A stretch of DNA of 64,000 nucleotides from JAYPEY01 sp964519245 (GTDB lineage: Bacteria > Verrucomicrobiota > Verrucomicrobiia > Limisphaerales > JAYPEY01): NCBI GenBank assembly GCA_964519245.1, contig CAZFLK010000008.1:1-64000 (forward strand), given 5' to 3'. The position numbers were made by a program, and so were the translations under genes. Below the pieces are notes generated by a model. The model was not told where the DNA came from. It saw only the letters and a list, made by a program, of their open reading frames with translations, and searched no databases. Below are positions 34,809-44,279 of this stretch, in pieces. Each line of letters opens with the position of its first letter. Position 1 is the stretch's first letter.

Positions 34809-37384
34809 AATCAATCAACGCGCTGCCATCACTGATCGTATTGGCTTGTGTCTTGTTGTCGGTAGGGGCTCAGGCCGCCGATTATATGTCGGCGGATCTT
34901 CGTGGTCGGGTCGAACAGTTGAAGAAGGAGGTGAAATCGTCGCCTTCGACCAAGGAGAACGGGATAGCTCGCGCGCGGGTCGTGTGGAAATGGGCGAATG
35001 CCCATGCTCTGAACGGCGGCTCGCTTCCGGTCGAGTTGCCGTCGCTGATTTCACGCGTGATGGGCAACTACGCGACCAGTCGTCGGAATCTGCAGGCGCT
35101 TGATCAAACCATCCGCGAACTAACCATCCATGACGAACGCCCGAATGCCATCGGCAAGCTGACAACGGATCAAGAACGACCGTTTGCGCCGGGATCCTAC
35201 GTGACCGTCCGGCAGACCTACCACGTTGGTGAGATGCCCATGTCCCCGGGCGGCGGTTTCCTGGTTGGGCGACACTTCATGTCGAATCAGGGGCTCTATC
35301 AAACCAGCAATCCGGACCAGGACAACTACATCACCATCCAGGCGTCCAGTTCTTCCGCAAGGTTCGCGCCCAATACGCGACTGCTCCAAGGCATGCACGG
35401 CGGGTTTCGGCGAGGCGCTCCGGGTCTCTTCTTCGAACTCAAGGAAGGCGAGTTGAAAGAAGGCGACACGGTCACGATCACTTACGGCGACAAGAGCGGC
35501 GGCTCGCGCGGGTTCAAGGTGCAGACCTACAGCAACGACGCCTTTCCGCTTCCACTCTACGTGAATCTCAAGGGCAACCGCGACTTGTACACGCTGCCGC
35601 TGCAGACCTATCGCGTGGGCGGCGGGTCGGTGTTCGGCGTCCGCGGATTCGCGCCTTCGATCGTCGCGCCGGGTGAGAAGTTTGATGTCTCCGTTCGCAG
35701 TGAGGATTTCTATTACAACCGGGCCAGCGGTCCGGTTCCAGAATATGCGATCACGGTCAACGGCAAGCCGTTCCGCAAGATCGCCGCCGGGACGAAGGCG
35801 ATCTCGGTTCTGAAGAGCATCAGTTTCGAGGAGCCTGGAATTCTCCGACTCAAGATCGAATCAACCGACGGCAAAGTTGTAGGCGAATGCAATCCAATCT
35901 GGGTGCGCGAGAATCCCAGGCTGCGGGTCTTCTGGGGCGAGACCCACGGACATTGTGGATTCGCCGAAGGACAGGGAACACCCGACGCGTATTTCCGTTT
36001 CGGGCGCGACGACGCTCGACTGGATTTTCTCACGCTATCCGAACACGACCTTTGGATGGACGACTCGGAGTGGAAACGGCTCATCGAGAAGGTGGACGAG
36101 TACAACGACGACGGCGATTTCGTCGCCATAGCCGGATACGAATGGACGGTGGCAACCGGGCGCGGCGGGCATCACAATGTGTTCTTTCGCGACACCGAGG
36201 ATCGGCAGCGCGTTCCGAACCAGACCGCGCCGGTGTTGTCCCAGCTCTATCGGCGACTTGCCAACGAGAATGACATGGATGATATCCTGATCATCCCGCA
36301 CGCGCACCAACCCGGCGAGTACCGCATGAACGACCGGCACATGGAGACATTGGTCGAGATCATGTCCATGCACGGCCATTTCGAATGGTTCGGGAAGATG
36401 TATCTCAAGCACGGGCACGAGGTTGGATTTGTGGCGGCTTCGGACGATCACCTCAGCCACCCGGGCTACAGCGCTCCGTTGCCAGGAGGCCTGGCTGCGC
36501 GTGGAGGATTGGCCGCCGTGTGGTCTGCGGAAAAGACGCGCGATTCCATTTTTTCCTCGATGAAGCGCCTGTCGGCCTACGCGACGACAGGGCAGCGCAT
36601 CATCATGGACCTTCGCATGAATGGCGCGCGCATGGGGATTCGGACGGACTTCAGTGTGAAACGAAACGTGCGCGGCAAGATCGTGGGCACGTCTCCTTTG
36701 GCCGAAGTCGTTGTCGTCAAGAACGGAGAAGTCTATTGGTCCAAGGATCTGTTGACGGCACAGAGTCCGTCGAAGTCTGGGAGAGACCGGTTTGAGATCA
36801 GCTTCCATTCCACGACAGATCCTGAGATCCGGGATAGTCCGCGCGGCTGGCGTCCTTGGCGGGGGACGCTGACGGTCAATGGAGCGAAGTTGGCGTCTGT
36901 GACCTCGCCTGCGCTTCAGAACCGGCTTGCGGAGCGTCTCGATCGCACCGGCGACAACGAGGCCGAGTTCGGGTTGATAACCCGCGGGGCGTGGAAGAAC
37001 CTGGTGGTCAATCTGAGCGACATCGAAGCTGACGCTGAAGTGACGTTGAATCTGAAGGCCGTCACTGAAAACCCCAGCACGCCCGCAACATTTCGCAAGC
37101 CCGGCCGGCTTCCGGCGCAAGAGATTCGATTCAAGCTCAACGATCTGAAGGACGGTTTGTTGAGCCATCGAAAGCGCATTGATCAGTTCTTCGACACGGT
37201 CACGATTCGCAGGATGCGCGATGACGCGCCGTTGGAATACGATCTCGATTTTGTGGACACGCATGACCCGCGCCGGGGTGACCACTACTATGTGCGTGTC
37301 CGTCAGGTTGACGGCGGCGTTGCCTGGTCCAGTCCCAACTGGGTTGGCGGATTCGCCAAGCCGCGTGAGTTGGAGCCGAGGTGA
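34805..37384 (+). CDS. Exported DUF3604 (PHP-like) protein
   Basis: An 859 aa exported protein; the ATG at 34805, inside the sulfatase stop overlap, begins a Sec signal (MKSINALPSLIVLACVLLSV). The central part carries the DUF3604 hallmarks FWGETHGHCGFAEGQGTP (about residue 378) and FLTLSEHDLWMDD, followed by GYEWT and HHNVFF. These His/Asp clusters resemble a PHP-type metal-dependent phosphoesterase. The N-terminal 350 residues are beta-rich. Coupling to a sulfatase suggests the two act on the same substrate; the reaction is unknown. Confidence 0.82.
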   Translation: MKSINALPSLIVLACVLLSVGAQAADYMSADLRGRVEQLKKEVKSSPSTKENGIARARVVWKWANAHALNGGSLPVELPSLISRVMGNYATSRRNLQALDQTIRELTIHDERPNAIGKLTTDQERPFAPGSYVTVRQTYHVGEMPMSPGGGFLVGRHFMSNQGLYQTSNPDQDNYITIQASSSSARFAPNTRLLQGMHGGFRRGAPGLFFELKEGELKEGDTVTITYGDKSGGSRGFKVQTYSNDAFPLPLYVNLKGNRDLYTLPLQTYRVGGGSVFGVRGFAPSIVAPGEKFDVSVRSEDFYYNRASGPVPEYAITVNGKPFRKIAAGTKAISVLKSISFEEPGILRLKIESTDGKVVGECNPIWVRENPRLRVFWGETHGHCGFAEGQGTPDAYFRFGRDDARLDFLTLSEHDLWMDDSEWKRLIEKVDEYNDDGDFVAIAGYEWTVATGRGGHHNVFFRDTEDRQRVPNQTAPVLSQLYRRLANENDMDDILIIPHAHQPGEYRMNDRHMETLVEIMSMHGHFEWFGKMYLKHGHEVGFVAASDDHLSHPGYSAPLPGGLAARGGLAAVWSAEKTRDSIFSSMKRLSAYATTGQRIIMDLRMNGARMGIRTDFSVKRNVRGKIVGTSPLAEVVVVKNGEVYWSKDLLTAQSPSKSGRDRFEISFHSTTDPEIRDSPRGWRPWRGTLTVNGAKLASVTSPALQNRLAERLDRTGDNEAEFGLITRGAWKNLVVNLSDIEADAEVTLNLKAVTENPSTPATFRKPGRLPAQEIRFKLNDLKDGLLSHRKRIDQFFDTVTIRRMRDDAPLEYDLDFVDTHDPRRGDHYYVRVRQVDGGVAWSSPNWVGGFAKPRELEPR

Positions 37385-37511
37385 GTGAAAGTTCTGCTTG
37401 GGCGCATGCTGGATCGGAGTGCGATTGCGCTCGCGAGGGTGTGGCCCGCCTCACCTTCGAACTTTTCGACCGCGCTTCGATTCGTATGATGACACGGCAC
37501 CTGACGGACTC

Positions 37512-38744
37512 ATGAAGAACACGCACAACGACAACGCGGGAAACTCCCGCAAGGGCATCCTTGTTCTGCTGTGCGCCATGGCGTCGCTGGCGATCGGCCT
37601 TCTCCTGCCGGACAGGAATGAGACGTCCCTATCCACCACCGCCGCACAAGTCCAGCCACGAGCGGAGGCTGCGGGTTCCTCAGGTCGGCCGGACGACCTG
37701 GCTCACGGGCGCTCCGGCGTGGACCTATCGCGTTTCGACGCCCGCGCCCGCGCACAACAAAGGGATGCGCTGCGGGATATGAATGATGCCAGGTCGCGGC
37801 TGCAGACCCAGCGTCGGCGATGGACGGAGCTCCTGGAACGTCATGCCCAGGGGGACAAGGCGGCGCTCACGAAGCTGCTGAGCTCCATCACGACAGCGAA
37901 CGCGTTGGAAGTCTGGGACCTCGCCAGGAGCTCGAAGCTATCCCGGGAGGACAAGGCGCGCCTCTATGAGACGCTGGGCATGGCCGGCGGAGCAGGCCTG
38001 TTTCACCAGTTGGTTGGCCTTGGCGATCGCGATGCGGCTCTCGCCGTCAAGGGCTGGAGCCGGATTGATCCTGCCGGCGCCTTCGATTGGTTTCGCCAAC
38101 TCGACGTCAACAAGAACCCCGAAATGCAGCAATACCTCGCGGCCGCCAATCTTGACGAACACGGGTTCCTCGACAACGTCTCCGCCGGCCTGCTCGACTC
38201 GCTTGAATCTCAAGACTCTGGCGCGGCCTTCGCCGAAGCGGCCACCGAATTGGTGGAATCGCTTATGAGTGAGGACCCGATGAAGGGTGAGGCGATGATG
38301 CGCGAAGTCACCGAACGTTTTGTGGATCTCTACGATTCCAGCGCCTTGACCGACTGGTTCAACCAGATCGACGATCCCAACGTCCAGAGCGCCGCGATTC
38401 AGCGGATCATTGAGACCGGCGCGTTCAAGGATGATCCCTTCGAGGCCGTGGACGTGGCCTTGTCGCTGGACAATTCCAGGAGTCGTCAGACCGCCCTCTC
38501 CGCGGCGTTCGGTCAATTGGGCGGCGGCGTGAGCGGCGTCGATCCGAATTCGGTCGCCGCCCAGCTCAACGAGATGCCCCCCGGTCGGGACAGGGACTTC
38601 GCAATCAATGGATTCGCCCATGGCCTCGTCGGTCAATCCCCGGAATCCGCCCTGCAATGGGCCAACACCATCTCCGACGACGGCTTCCGCCAGACGGTCA
38701 CCCGGAACATCAACCGACGGATCGGGGCGCAGGGCGGAAAGTGA
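37512..38744 (+). CDS. Membrane-anchored helical-repeat protein, unknown function
   Basis: A 410 aa protein that I do not recognise by function. The start at 37512 gives a membrane anchor or uncleaved signal (GILVLLCAMASLAIGLLLP). The rest is predicted helical, with repeating units such as SRIDPAGAFDWFRQLD, SALTDWFNQIDDPNVQ and SPESALQWANTISDD, each about a helical hairpin long. Similar repeat proteins are common in Verrucomicrobia. It follows the DUF3604 gene by 127 bases. Confidence 0.65.
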   Translation: MKNTHNDNAGNSRKGILVLLCAMASLAIGLLLPDRNETSLSTTAAQVQPRAEAAGSSGRPDDLAHGRSGVDLSRFDARARAQQRDALRDMNDARSRLQTQRRRWTELLERHAQGDKAALTKLLSSITTANALEVWDLARSSKLSREDKARLYETLGMAGGAGLFHQLVGLGDRDAALAVKGWSRIDPAGAFDWFRQLDVNKNPEMQQYLAAANLDEHGFLDNVSAGLLDSLESQDSGAAFAEAATELVESLMSEDPMKGEAMMREVTERFVDLYDSSALTDWFNQIDDPNVQSAAIQRIIETGAFKDDPFEAVDVALSLDNSRSRQTALSAAFGQLGGGVSGVDPNSVAAQLNEMPPGRDRDFAINGFAHGLVGQSPESALQWANTISDDGFRQTVTRNINRRIGAQGGK

Positions 38745-38748
38745 TTTG

Positions 38749-38809
38749 ACCCCTTCTTCCCGGGTTGCGTCTCCAGTTCTTTGATGGTTGGGGGTAACCC
38801 CTTCTTCCC
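38749..38809. repeat. Direct repeat ACCCCTTCTTCCC
   Basis: ACCCCTTCTTCCC occurs at 38749-38761 and again at 38797-38809, 48 bases apart, just after the stop of the helical-repeat gene. Purpose unknown. Confidence 0.4.
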
Positions 38810-38916
38810 CGCTGCTATTCACAACAATGCCTCCATCATCCGCCAGATACCCATCGGCCCGTCCCGCCTCTGACCGGGCCAAGCTCGGCGGCCATCAACG
38901 CTTTCAACGATTCGAC

Positions 38917-39057
38917 ATGAAAGCCGACACCGGGCAGACTTCCGACCTTTCCAATAAGCCTCCGCGGGTGTTCGAGCGTCTCAAAAGCGAACTTCTCCGG
39001 ATCAACCAGGGCGTCATGACCGACGCGTCGGATTGGAACGGATCAGAATCATCATGA
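38917..39057 (+). CDS. Possible small protein upstream of the efflux adaptor
   Basis: A possible 46 aa product (MKADTGQTSDLSNKPPRVFE...), charged and without membrane helix. The frame is open upstream to 38788 but that part looks non-coding. Its TGA overlaps an in-frame ATG (39054) of the efflux adaptor reading frame in an ATGA junction, the main support for it being real. No ribosome-binding site is clear. Confidence 0.35.
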   Translation: MKADTGQTSDLSNKPPRVFERLKSELLRINQGVMTDASDWNGSESS

Positions 39058-39089
39058 CAAAACATTGCCCCATCCAATCGCCGACGATC

Positions 39090-39158
39090 GGAGCGCCGAG
39101 CATTGATCGGCCGGAACTTGCGCAAGGCTCACGAATGCCGAGCAATGCTCGGCGCTCC
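39090..39158. repeat. GGAGCGCCGAGCATTG palindrome at the start of the adaptor gene
   Basis: GGAGCGCCGAGCATTG (about 39090-39105) and its perfect reverse complement CAATGCTCGGCGCTCC (about 39143-39158) enclose a 37-base loop. It shares the terminal GGAGCGC/GCGCTCC with the elements at 10733 and 18930 but has a different core. The right arm encodes the first residues of the lipoprotein signal of the adaptor. Confidence 0.8.
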
Positions 39159-40325
39159 TTCATCTTGGGTTCGGCAGCGCACTTCCTCCTCGTCTTCATG
39201 GCCGCGGCCGCATTCACCGGTTGCGACGGAAATAAGGGAGAAGAGGAAGCCAAGGCGAAGGCCAAGGCGGCGGGACCGCCGGTGATCAAACCCACGCTGG
39301 TGGAGTTGGAAGAGGTCAAGCGCGGCCCCATTGAGGCGCTGCTGGAACGCTCCGCGCCGCTGGAGGCCGAGGCGCAGGTGCAGGTGTTGGCGCGGACGCA
39401 GAATCCCGCAATCGAGCTGCTGGTCGAAAAAGGCGACACGGTGGAGAAGGGGCAGGTCCTGCTTCGCCTTGAGGACGATCGGCAGAGGACGGAGTTCGAC
39501 CAGTCGCTCGGACAGATGGAGCAGGCGAAGATCGATCTCGCCAAGAAGCAGAACCTCTACGACCAGGACCTGATCAGCGAGACGGAATACCTGACCGCGA
39601 AGTTCAACTTCACCCAGGCCGAGCTGCGACACGAGAACAACAAGCGTCAACTCGACTACACGGAGGTCCGCGCGCCGATCAAGGGCACGATCACCAGCCG
39701 CACGGTCAAGGTTGGCGACACGGTCAACATGGGCACACCCATCTTTCAGATCATCGACCTGGAATCGACCGTCGCCCTGATCCATGTGCCCGAACAATAC
39801 CTGCCCCGGCTCAAGTTGGACATGGACGCGCGGCTCACCTCCACCACCTACGACGACCAGGTCTTCGCGGGCTACGTGAAGCGCATTTCCCCGATCGTTG
39901 AGGCGCGGGCGGGCACGGTCGAGGTGGTGGTGGCATTGAAGGAACTGGGTCCGCTGCGGCCCGGCATGTGGGTCGATGTGGAACTGGTCCTGGACACCAA
40001 GGAGGACGCCCTGCTCATTCCCAAGCGCGCGATCGTCTACGACAACGACCAGACCTACGCCTTCAAGTCCTTCACCGATCCCAATGGCGTCAAGCGCGCC
40101 AAACGGTTTCTGGTCGAGCCGGTGAACATCGACAAGGAACACATCGAGCCGAAGGAGAACTTTGCCGAGGGCGACAAGATCGTGGTCGCGGGCCAGGTCG
40201 GCCTGAAGGATCTCGCGCCGATCCGAGAGCTCGGCGACGCCAAGACCATCGCCAAACCCCAGGCGCCGGCTGAAAACAAAGGAAAACCGGGGGCCGCGCC
40301 GGGGAAGAAGCCCAAGAAGAAATGA
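39135..40325 (+). CDS. RND efflux periplasmic adaptor (HlyD/MFP family), lipoprotein
   Basis: A 396 aa membrane-fusion protein that links an inner-membrane RND pump to an outer-membrane channel. From ATG 39135 it has a lipoprotein signal with lipobox FTGC. Family blocks are the biotinyl-lipoyl half VLARTQNPAIELLVEKGDTV with its partner VRAPIKGTITSRTVKVGDTV, a helical hairpin between them (FDQSLGQMEQAKIDLAKKQN), and the beta-barrel RPGMWVDVELVLD. A longer start (ATG 39054) would couple to the small upstream frame but adds 27 residues of repeat-encoded sequence. No TolC-type channel is in the window. The end is Lys/Pro/Ala-rich. Confidence 0.9.
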   Translation: MPSNARRSFILGSAAHFLLVFMAAAAFTGCDGNKGEEEAKAKAKAAGPPVIKPTLVELEEVKRGPIEALLERSAPLEAEAQVQVLARTQNPAIELLVEKGDTVEKGQVLLRLEDDRQRTEFDQSLGQMEQAKIDLAKKQNLYDQDLISETEYLTAKFNFTQAELRHENNKRQLDYTEVRAPIKGTITSRTVKVGDTVNMGTPIFQIIDLESTVALIHVPEQYLPRLKLDMDARLTSTTYDDQVFAGYVKRISPIVEARAGTVEVVVALKELGPLRPGMWVDVELVLDTKEDALLIPKRAIVYDNDQTYAFKSFTDPNGVKRAKRFLVEPVNIDKEHIEPKENFAEGDKIVVAGQVGLKDLAPIRELGDAKTIAKPQAPAENKGKPGAAPGKKPKKK

Positions 40326-40500
40326 GATCCCAAATCCCAAGCTCCAGACCCCAAGCTCCAAAGGGAGCCGAGGGGCGCAGCGCCTATTCCGCGTCGACGT
40401 CCGGAGTCTGTCGGCTTGAAACAATACGGCGGCGCGATTTGAGATTTGGAGCTTGGAGCTTCTTTGGGATTTGGAGCTTGGAGCTTGGAGCTTATTGCCT
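40326..40500. repeat. Inverted and tandem GGAGCTT/AAGCTCC repeat tract
   Basis: AAGCTCC words near 40338-40362 are answered by TTTGGAGCTTGGAGCTT units near 40444-40494. The right part is tandem GGAGCTT heptamers. It lies between the adaptor stop and the first pump start (40551). Long imperfect stem; no T-run. Confidence 0.6.
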
Positions 40501-40550
40501 TCCGCCGAATCCCCCGGCGAACTGATCCCCCCTTCACGTCCGACCACCCC

Positions 40551-43500
40551 ATGCACTCCCCCCACCCGGATCCCAACTTCACCACCGATCGCCCGGTCGC
40601 GGTGTTGATGGTGTTCGTGGCGGCGGTGGTGTTCGGCTACTTCTCCCTGGGGCAGCTTCCGGTGACGTTGATGCCGGAGATGAGCTACCCGACCCTGACC
40701 GTGCGGACACAGTATCCCGGTGCGGCGCCGGAGGAGGTCGAGAACGACATCAGCCGGCCGATCGAGGAGCAGCTCGGCGTGGTCAGCGGCCTCAACGAAA
40801 TCAGCAGCATCAGCCGCGCGGGGGTGAGTGATGTCTTGCTCGAGTTCGTCTGGGGCACGGAGATGGGCGACGCCATCCAGAACACCCTGGAGAAGCTCGA
40901 CATGGTCTACCTGCCGCAACAGGCGGAGAAGCCGCTGCTCCTGCACTATGATCCCTCACTCGACCCGGTCATGGAATTGAGCCTGTCCATCGCCAAGCCC
41001 GGGGCCGAATCGGATGACGACGCCAAAGGCGATGTGAACGCCGCAGCTCGACGGCTCCGCCGCGTGGCCGAGTTGCAGGTGAAGCGCGCGTTGGAGCCCA
41101 TCTCGGGCGTCGCGGCGGCGCGGGTTCGCGGCGGATTGGAGGAGGAGATCCACGTGCTGATCGATTCCGCCAAGCTCGATCGGGTGAACATCTCGATCAG
41201 CCAGGTCCTCGACAAGCTTCGCGCGGCGAACATCAACGCCGCCGGCGGCCGGATCCGCGAGGGCAACGCGGAATACATGATCCGCACGATCAATGAGTTC
41301 GAGAACATCGACGAGATCGCCAACACCATCGTCTACCGTCAGGAGGGTCGGGAAATCCGGTTGAAAGACATCGGCGTCGTGGTCTACGGGCAGCGGGACC
41401 GCGAAATGCTCACCCGGACCGACGGCCGGGAAAGCGTCCAGATCGACGTCTACAAGGAGGCCGATTCCAACATGATCCATGTCGGCGAGCGCATCAAGGC
41501 GGCCGTGGGCGGGCTCGATGGCGACCCACAGACGACGCTGGCGGGACGACTGCTCAAGGATGAGGGGCTCGCGCTGCAGATCGTGGCGGATCGTTCCATC
41601 TTCATTGAGAACAGCATCAACGAGGTCAAGTCCACCGCCATCACCGGCGGCGCCTTGGCGATCGTTGTCCTGCTGTTGTTCCTCCGCGACCTGCGTACAA
41701 CCTCGATCATCGCGTTGAGCATTCCGATTTCGATCTTTGTCACCTTTGCGCCGCTCAATCTCCTGGATGTGTCATTGAACATCATGTCGCTCGGCGGCCT
41801 GGCGATGGGCATCGGCATGCTGGTGGATTCCTCGATCGTCGTGCTGGAATCGATCTACCGCTGCCGTGAGGAGGGTGACTCCGTCCGCGCGGCGGCGATC
41901 CGGGGCACGAAGGAGGTTCGCGGCGCGGTGATCGCCTCGACCCTGACCTCGATCTGCGTGTTCTTCCCGATGGTGTTTGTCGAAGGATTGGCCGGACAGG
42001 TCTTCAGCGACCTGGGTCTGACCGTGGTGACCTCGCTGGTCGCGTCGCTGATTGTGGCGATCCTCTTCATTCCGATGCTGGCCAGCCGCACGGGTTTGAA
42101 GCTCAAGGGCGGCGCGGGCATGGTGTCGCATCCCTTGGGCGGTTTCAACGGACGGCTCACCCCGGCCTCGCTGGCCTTCCGCGTCATCATCCCGCTCGGG
42201 CTGCTCATGGTCGTGATCGTCGGGACGCGGGTCGGCTACGTTGACTGGATGGAGGGGAAAGCGGAGGCGGCGGCCATCGAGAACGGCATGCCTCCGCCGA
42301 CCGAGGATGACAAGGTCGACCGGAAGGAGCTGACGTTGGAAACCTTCAAGAAGTGGGGGCGGATCTTCGTGATCCCGCTGTTGGTGGCGTTCGCCAAAGT
42401 CCGCTTCGGACTGAAGGACAAGACGGGCAACTCCTTCACCGGAATCTGGTCCTCATTCCGAACCTTCGCCGACAGTTTGAAGGGCAACATTTTCCTCGCG
42501 ATCATCGCCTTTCCCTACGTGCTGCTGCGGCTGCCCCTGGCCTTCGTTATCGAGGTGATCGGTTTGAACCTCGCCTGGCTCGTGCGGCTTGGAGCCGGCA
42601 TCTTCTGGCTGAAGTTCAGGATCATGGGATTCCTGAAGCGGATCTTCGTCCGGGAGAATAAGGCGATCGATCCGGAGGCGGAACGGGGGCTCTACCCGAA
42701 GCTGCTCCGCCTCGCGCTGAGGTTTCCCGGGGCCATGGCCCTGCTGGCGGTCGCCTGCTTCGGAGTAACCTGGGTCGTCGGGAAGCAACTTCAATCCGAG
42801 TTGCTGCCCGAAGTTCGCCAGAACGAATTCACCTTCGAGGCCGCCATGCCTGTGGGCACGCCGTTGGACGCAACCGTCGCCACGCTGGGCCAGGTCGAAC
42901 AGGAGATCCTCTCCCGCAAGGAGGCCCTGCAGATCGACACGATGTTGGTGATGTACGGCTTCGACACCGCGAACATGAAGCGGTCGGACGAGGGCGAGCA
43001 TTCGGCCCGGTTCAAGGTTCTGTTGAAGAAGACCGAAACGCCGCATGAAACGGAAGACCGGGTGATCGAGGAAATGCGCGGCCTGTTCCAGAACGTGCCG
43101 GATATCAACGTCCGCCTGACCCGGCCCGTGCTGTTCAGCTCCAAGAAGCCGGTCGTGATCCAGATCAATGGCGAGGATCTCGAGGAATTGAAGCGGTTTT
43201 CCGACCAGGCGACCGAGTTGTTGTCCAAGGAGCCCGAACTGGCGGATGTGGAGCCGACGCTTCGCACCGGCGCGCCGGAGGTGCAGATCAGCTACGACCG
43301 CCAACAGATCGTCCGCCACGGCCTCAACATCAACTGGGTCGCCAGCCAGGTGCGCGACCTGGTCAAGGGCGCCGAGGCGACCCGGCTCAACCGGCGCGAC
43401 CGGCGGGTGCCTATCGTCGTGCGGTTGGATGAGGAGGACCGCGAGCAGGTGGCCGATGTCGGCAAGCTGACCATCAACCCGGGCGGTCAGACGCCGATCC

Positions 43501-44270
43501 CGCTCAGCTCGATCGCCGAGCTGACCGTGGGCGAGGGTCCCAGTGAAATCAGGCGCATCGATGGCAAACGCGTGGCCCTGGTGCAGGCCAACATTGGCGG
43601 CGGCTCGCTGGGGGCCGCGGTCGACGCCGCGCGGAGGAATCTGACCGAGGGCATCGATTGGCCGGTCTACATGGATTTCTTCATCACGGGCCAGAACCAG
43701 GAGTGGGAGCGCAGTCGGGGCAGCCTTTTCCTGGCGCTGGGATTGAGTCTGTTCCTGGTCTACGTGATCATGGCTTCGCAGTTCGAGTCATTGATCCAGC
43801 CGTTGATCATCATGTTCACCATTCCGCTGGCGTTCGTGGGCACGGTTCTCGGACTCAAGTGGCTGGGGATCAACCTCTCGGTGGTGGTCTTCCTGGGCAT
43901 GATCATGTTGGCCGGCATCGTGGTGAACAACGCCATCGTGCTGGTGGATTACACCAACACCCTGCGAAGCCGCGGCATCGTCCTGAAGGAGGCGATCGTC
44001 AAAGCCTGCCGCGTCCGGTTGCGGCCGATCCTGATGACCACCGCGACCACCGTGTTGGGCCTGCTGCCCATGGCCCTGGGCCTCGGCGACGGAGCCGAGA
44101 TTCGCACGCCCATGGCCATCGCCGTGATCAGCGGTCTGCTCACCTCGACCTTCCTGACCCTGCTGATCATCCCGACAATCTACTTCATGTTCGCCTGGGT
44201 GGGTGAGCGGTGTTTCCAGACAACGGAGCACGACGAGAAAGAAATTCCAAAGCGCATGAACGCGCTGTAA
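40551..44270 (+). CDS. RND efflux pump with an extra membrane insert
   Basis: A 1239 aa inner-membrane proton-driven exporter of the HAE1/AcrB type, about 180-200 residues longer than usual. The start at ATG 40551 gives the usual first helix (RPVAVLMVFVAAVVF). Porter blocks include LPEVRQNEF in the second half and LGGLAMGIGMLVDSSIVVLE and GIVVNNAIVLVDYTNTL in the helix 4 and 10 regions. Between helix 6 (SLIVAILFIPMLASR) and helix 7 (LRFPGAMALLAVACF) is an insert, about 42100-42690, with several extra hydrophobic segments (VIIPLGLLMVVIVGTRVG, NIFLAIIAFPYVLL, GLNLAWLVRLGAGIFWL). Adaptor upstream, second pump downstream. Confidence 0.9.
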   Translation: MHSPHPDPNFTTDRPVAVLMVFVAAVVFGYFSLGQLPVTLMPEMSYPTLTVRTQYPGAAPEEVENDISRPIEEQLGVVSGLNEISSISRAGVSDVLLEFVWGTEMGDAIQNTLEKLDMVYLPQQAEKPLLLHYDPSLDPVMELSLSIAKPGAESDDDAKGDVNAAARRLRRVAELQVKRALEPISGVAAARVRGGLEEEIHVLIDSAKLDRVNISISQVLDKLRAANINAAGGRIREGNAEYMIRTINEFENIDEIANTIVYRQEGREIRLKDIGVVVYGQRDREMLTRTDGRESVQIDVYKEADSNMIHVGERIKAAVGGLDGDPQTTLAGRLLKDEGLALQIVADRSIFIENSINEVKSTAITGGALAIVVLLLFLRDLRTTSIIALSIPISIFVTFAPLNLLDVSLNIMSLGGLAMGIGMLVDSSIVVLESIYRCREEGDSVRAAAIRGTKEVRGAVIASTLTSICVFFPMVFVEGLAGQVFSDLGLTVVTSLVASLIVAILFIPMLASRTGLKLKGGAGMVSHPLGGFNGRLTPASLAFRVIIPLGLLMVVIVGTRVGYVDWMEGKAEAAAIENGMPPPTEDDKVDRKELTLETFKKWGRIFVIPLLVAFAKVRFGLKDKTGNSFTGIWSSFRTFADSLKGNIFLAIIAFPYVLLRLPLAFVIEVIGLNLAWLVRLGAGIFWLKFRIMGFLKRIFVRENKAIDPEAERGLYPKLLRLALRFPGAMALLAVACFGVTWVVGKQLQSELLPEVRQNEFTFEAAMPVGTPLDATVATLGQVEQEILSRKEALQIDTMLVMYGFDTANMKRSDEGEHSARFKVLLKKTETPHETEDRVIEEMRGLFQNVPDINVRLTRPVLFSSKKPVVIQINGEDLEELKRFSDQATELLSKEPELADVEPTLRTGAPEVQISYDRQQIVRHGLNINWVASQVRDLVKGAEATRLNRRDRRVPIVVRLDEEDREQVADVGKLTINPGGQTPIPLSSIAELTVGEGPSEIRRIDGKRVALVQANIGGGSLGAAVDAARRNLTEGIDWPVYMDFFITGQNQEWERSRGSLFLALGLSLFLVYVIMASQFESLIQPLIIMFTIPLAFVGTVLGLKWLGINLSVVVFLGMIMLAGIVVNNAIVLVDYTNTLRSRGIVLKEAIVKACRVRLRPILMTTATTVLGLLPMALGLGDGAEIRTPMAIAVISGLLTSTFLTLLIIPTIYFMFAWVGERCFQTTEHDEKEIPKRMNAL

Positions 44271-44279
44271 TCTGATCCC

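Noticed and set aside
40446..40550. Upstream extension of the first pump frame
   Set aside because: Translates the GGAGCTT repeat tract; a normal first RND helix follows ATG 40551.
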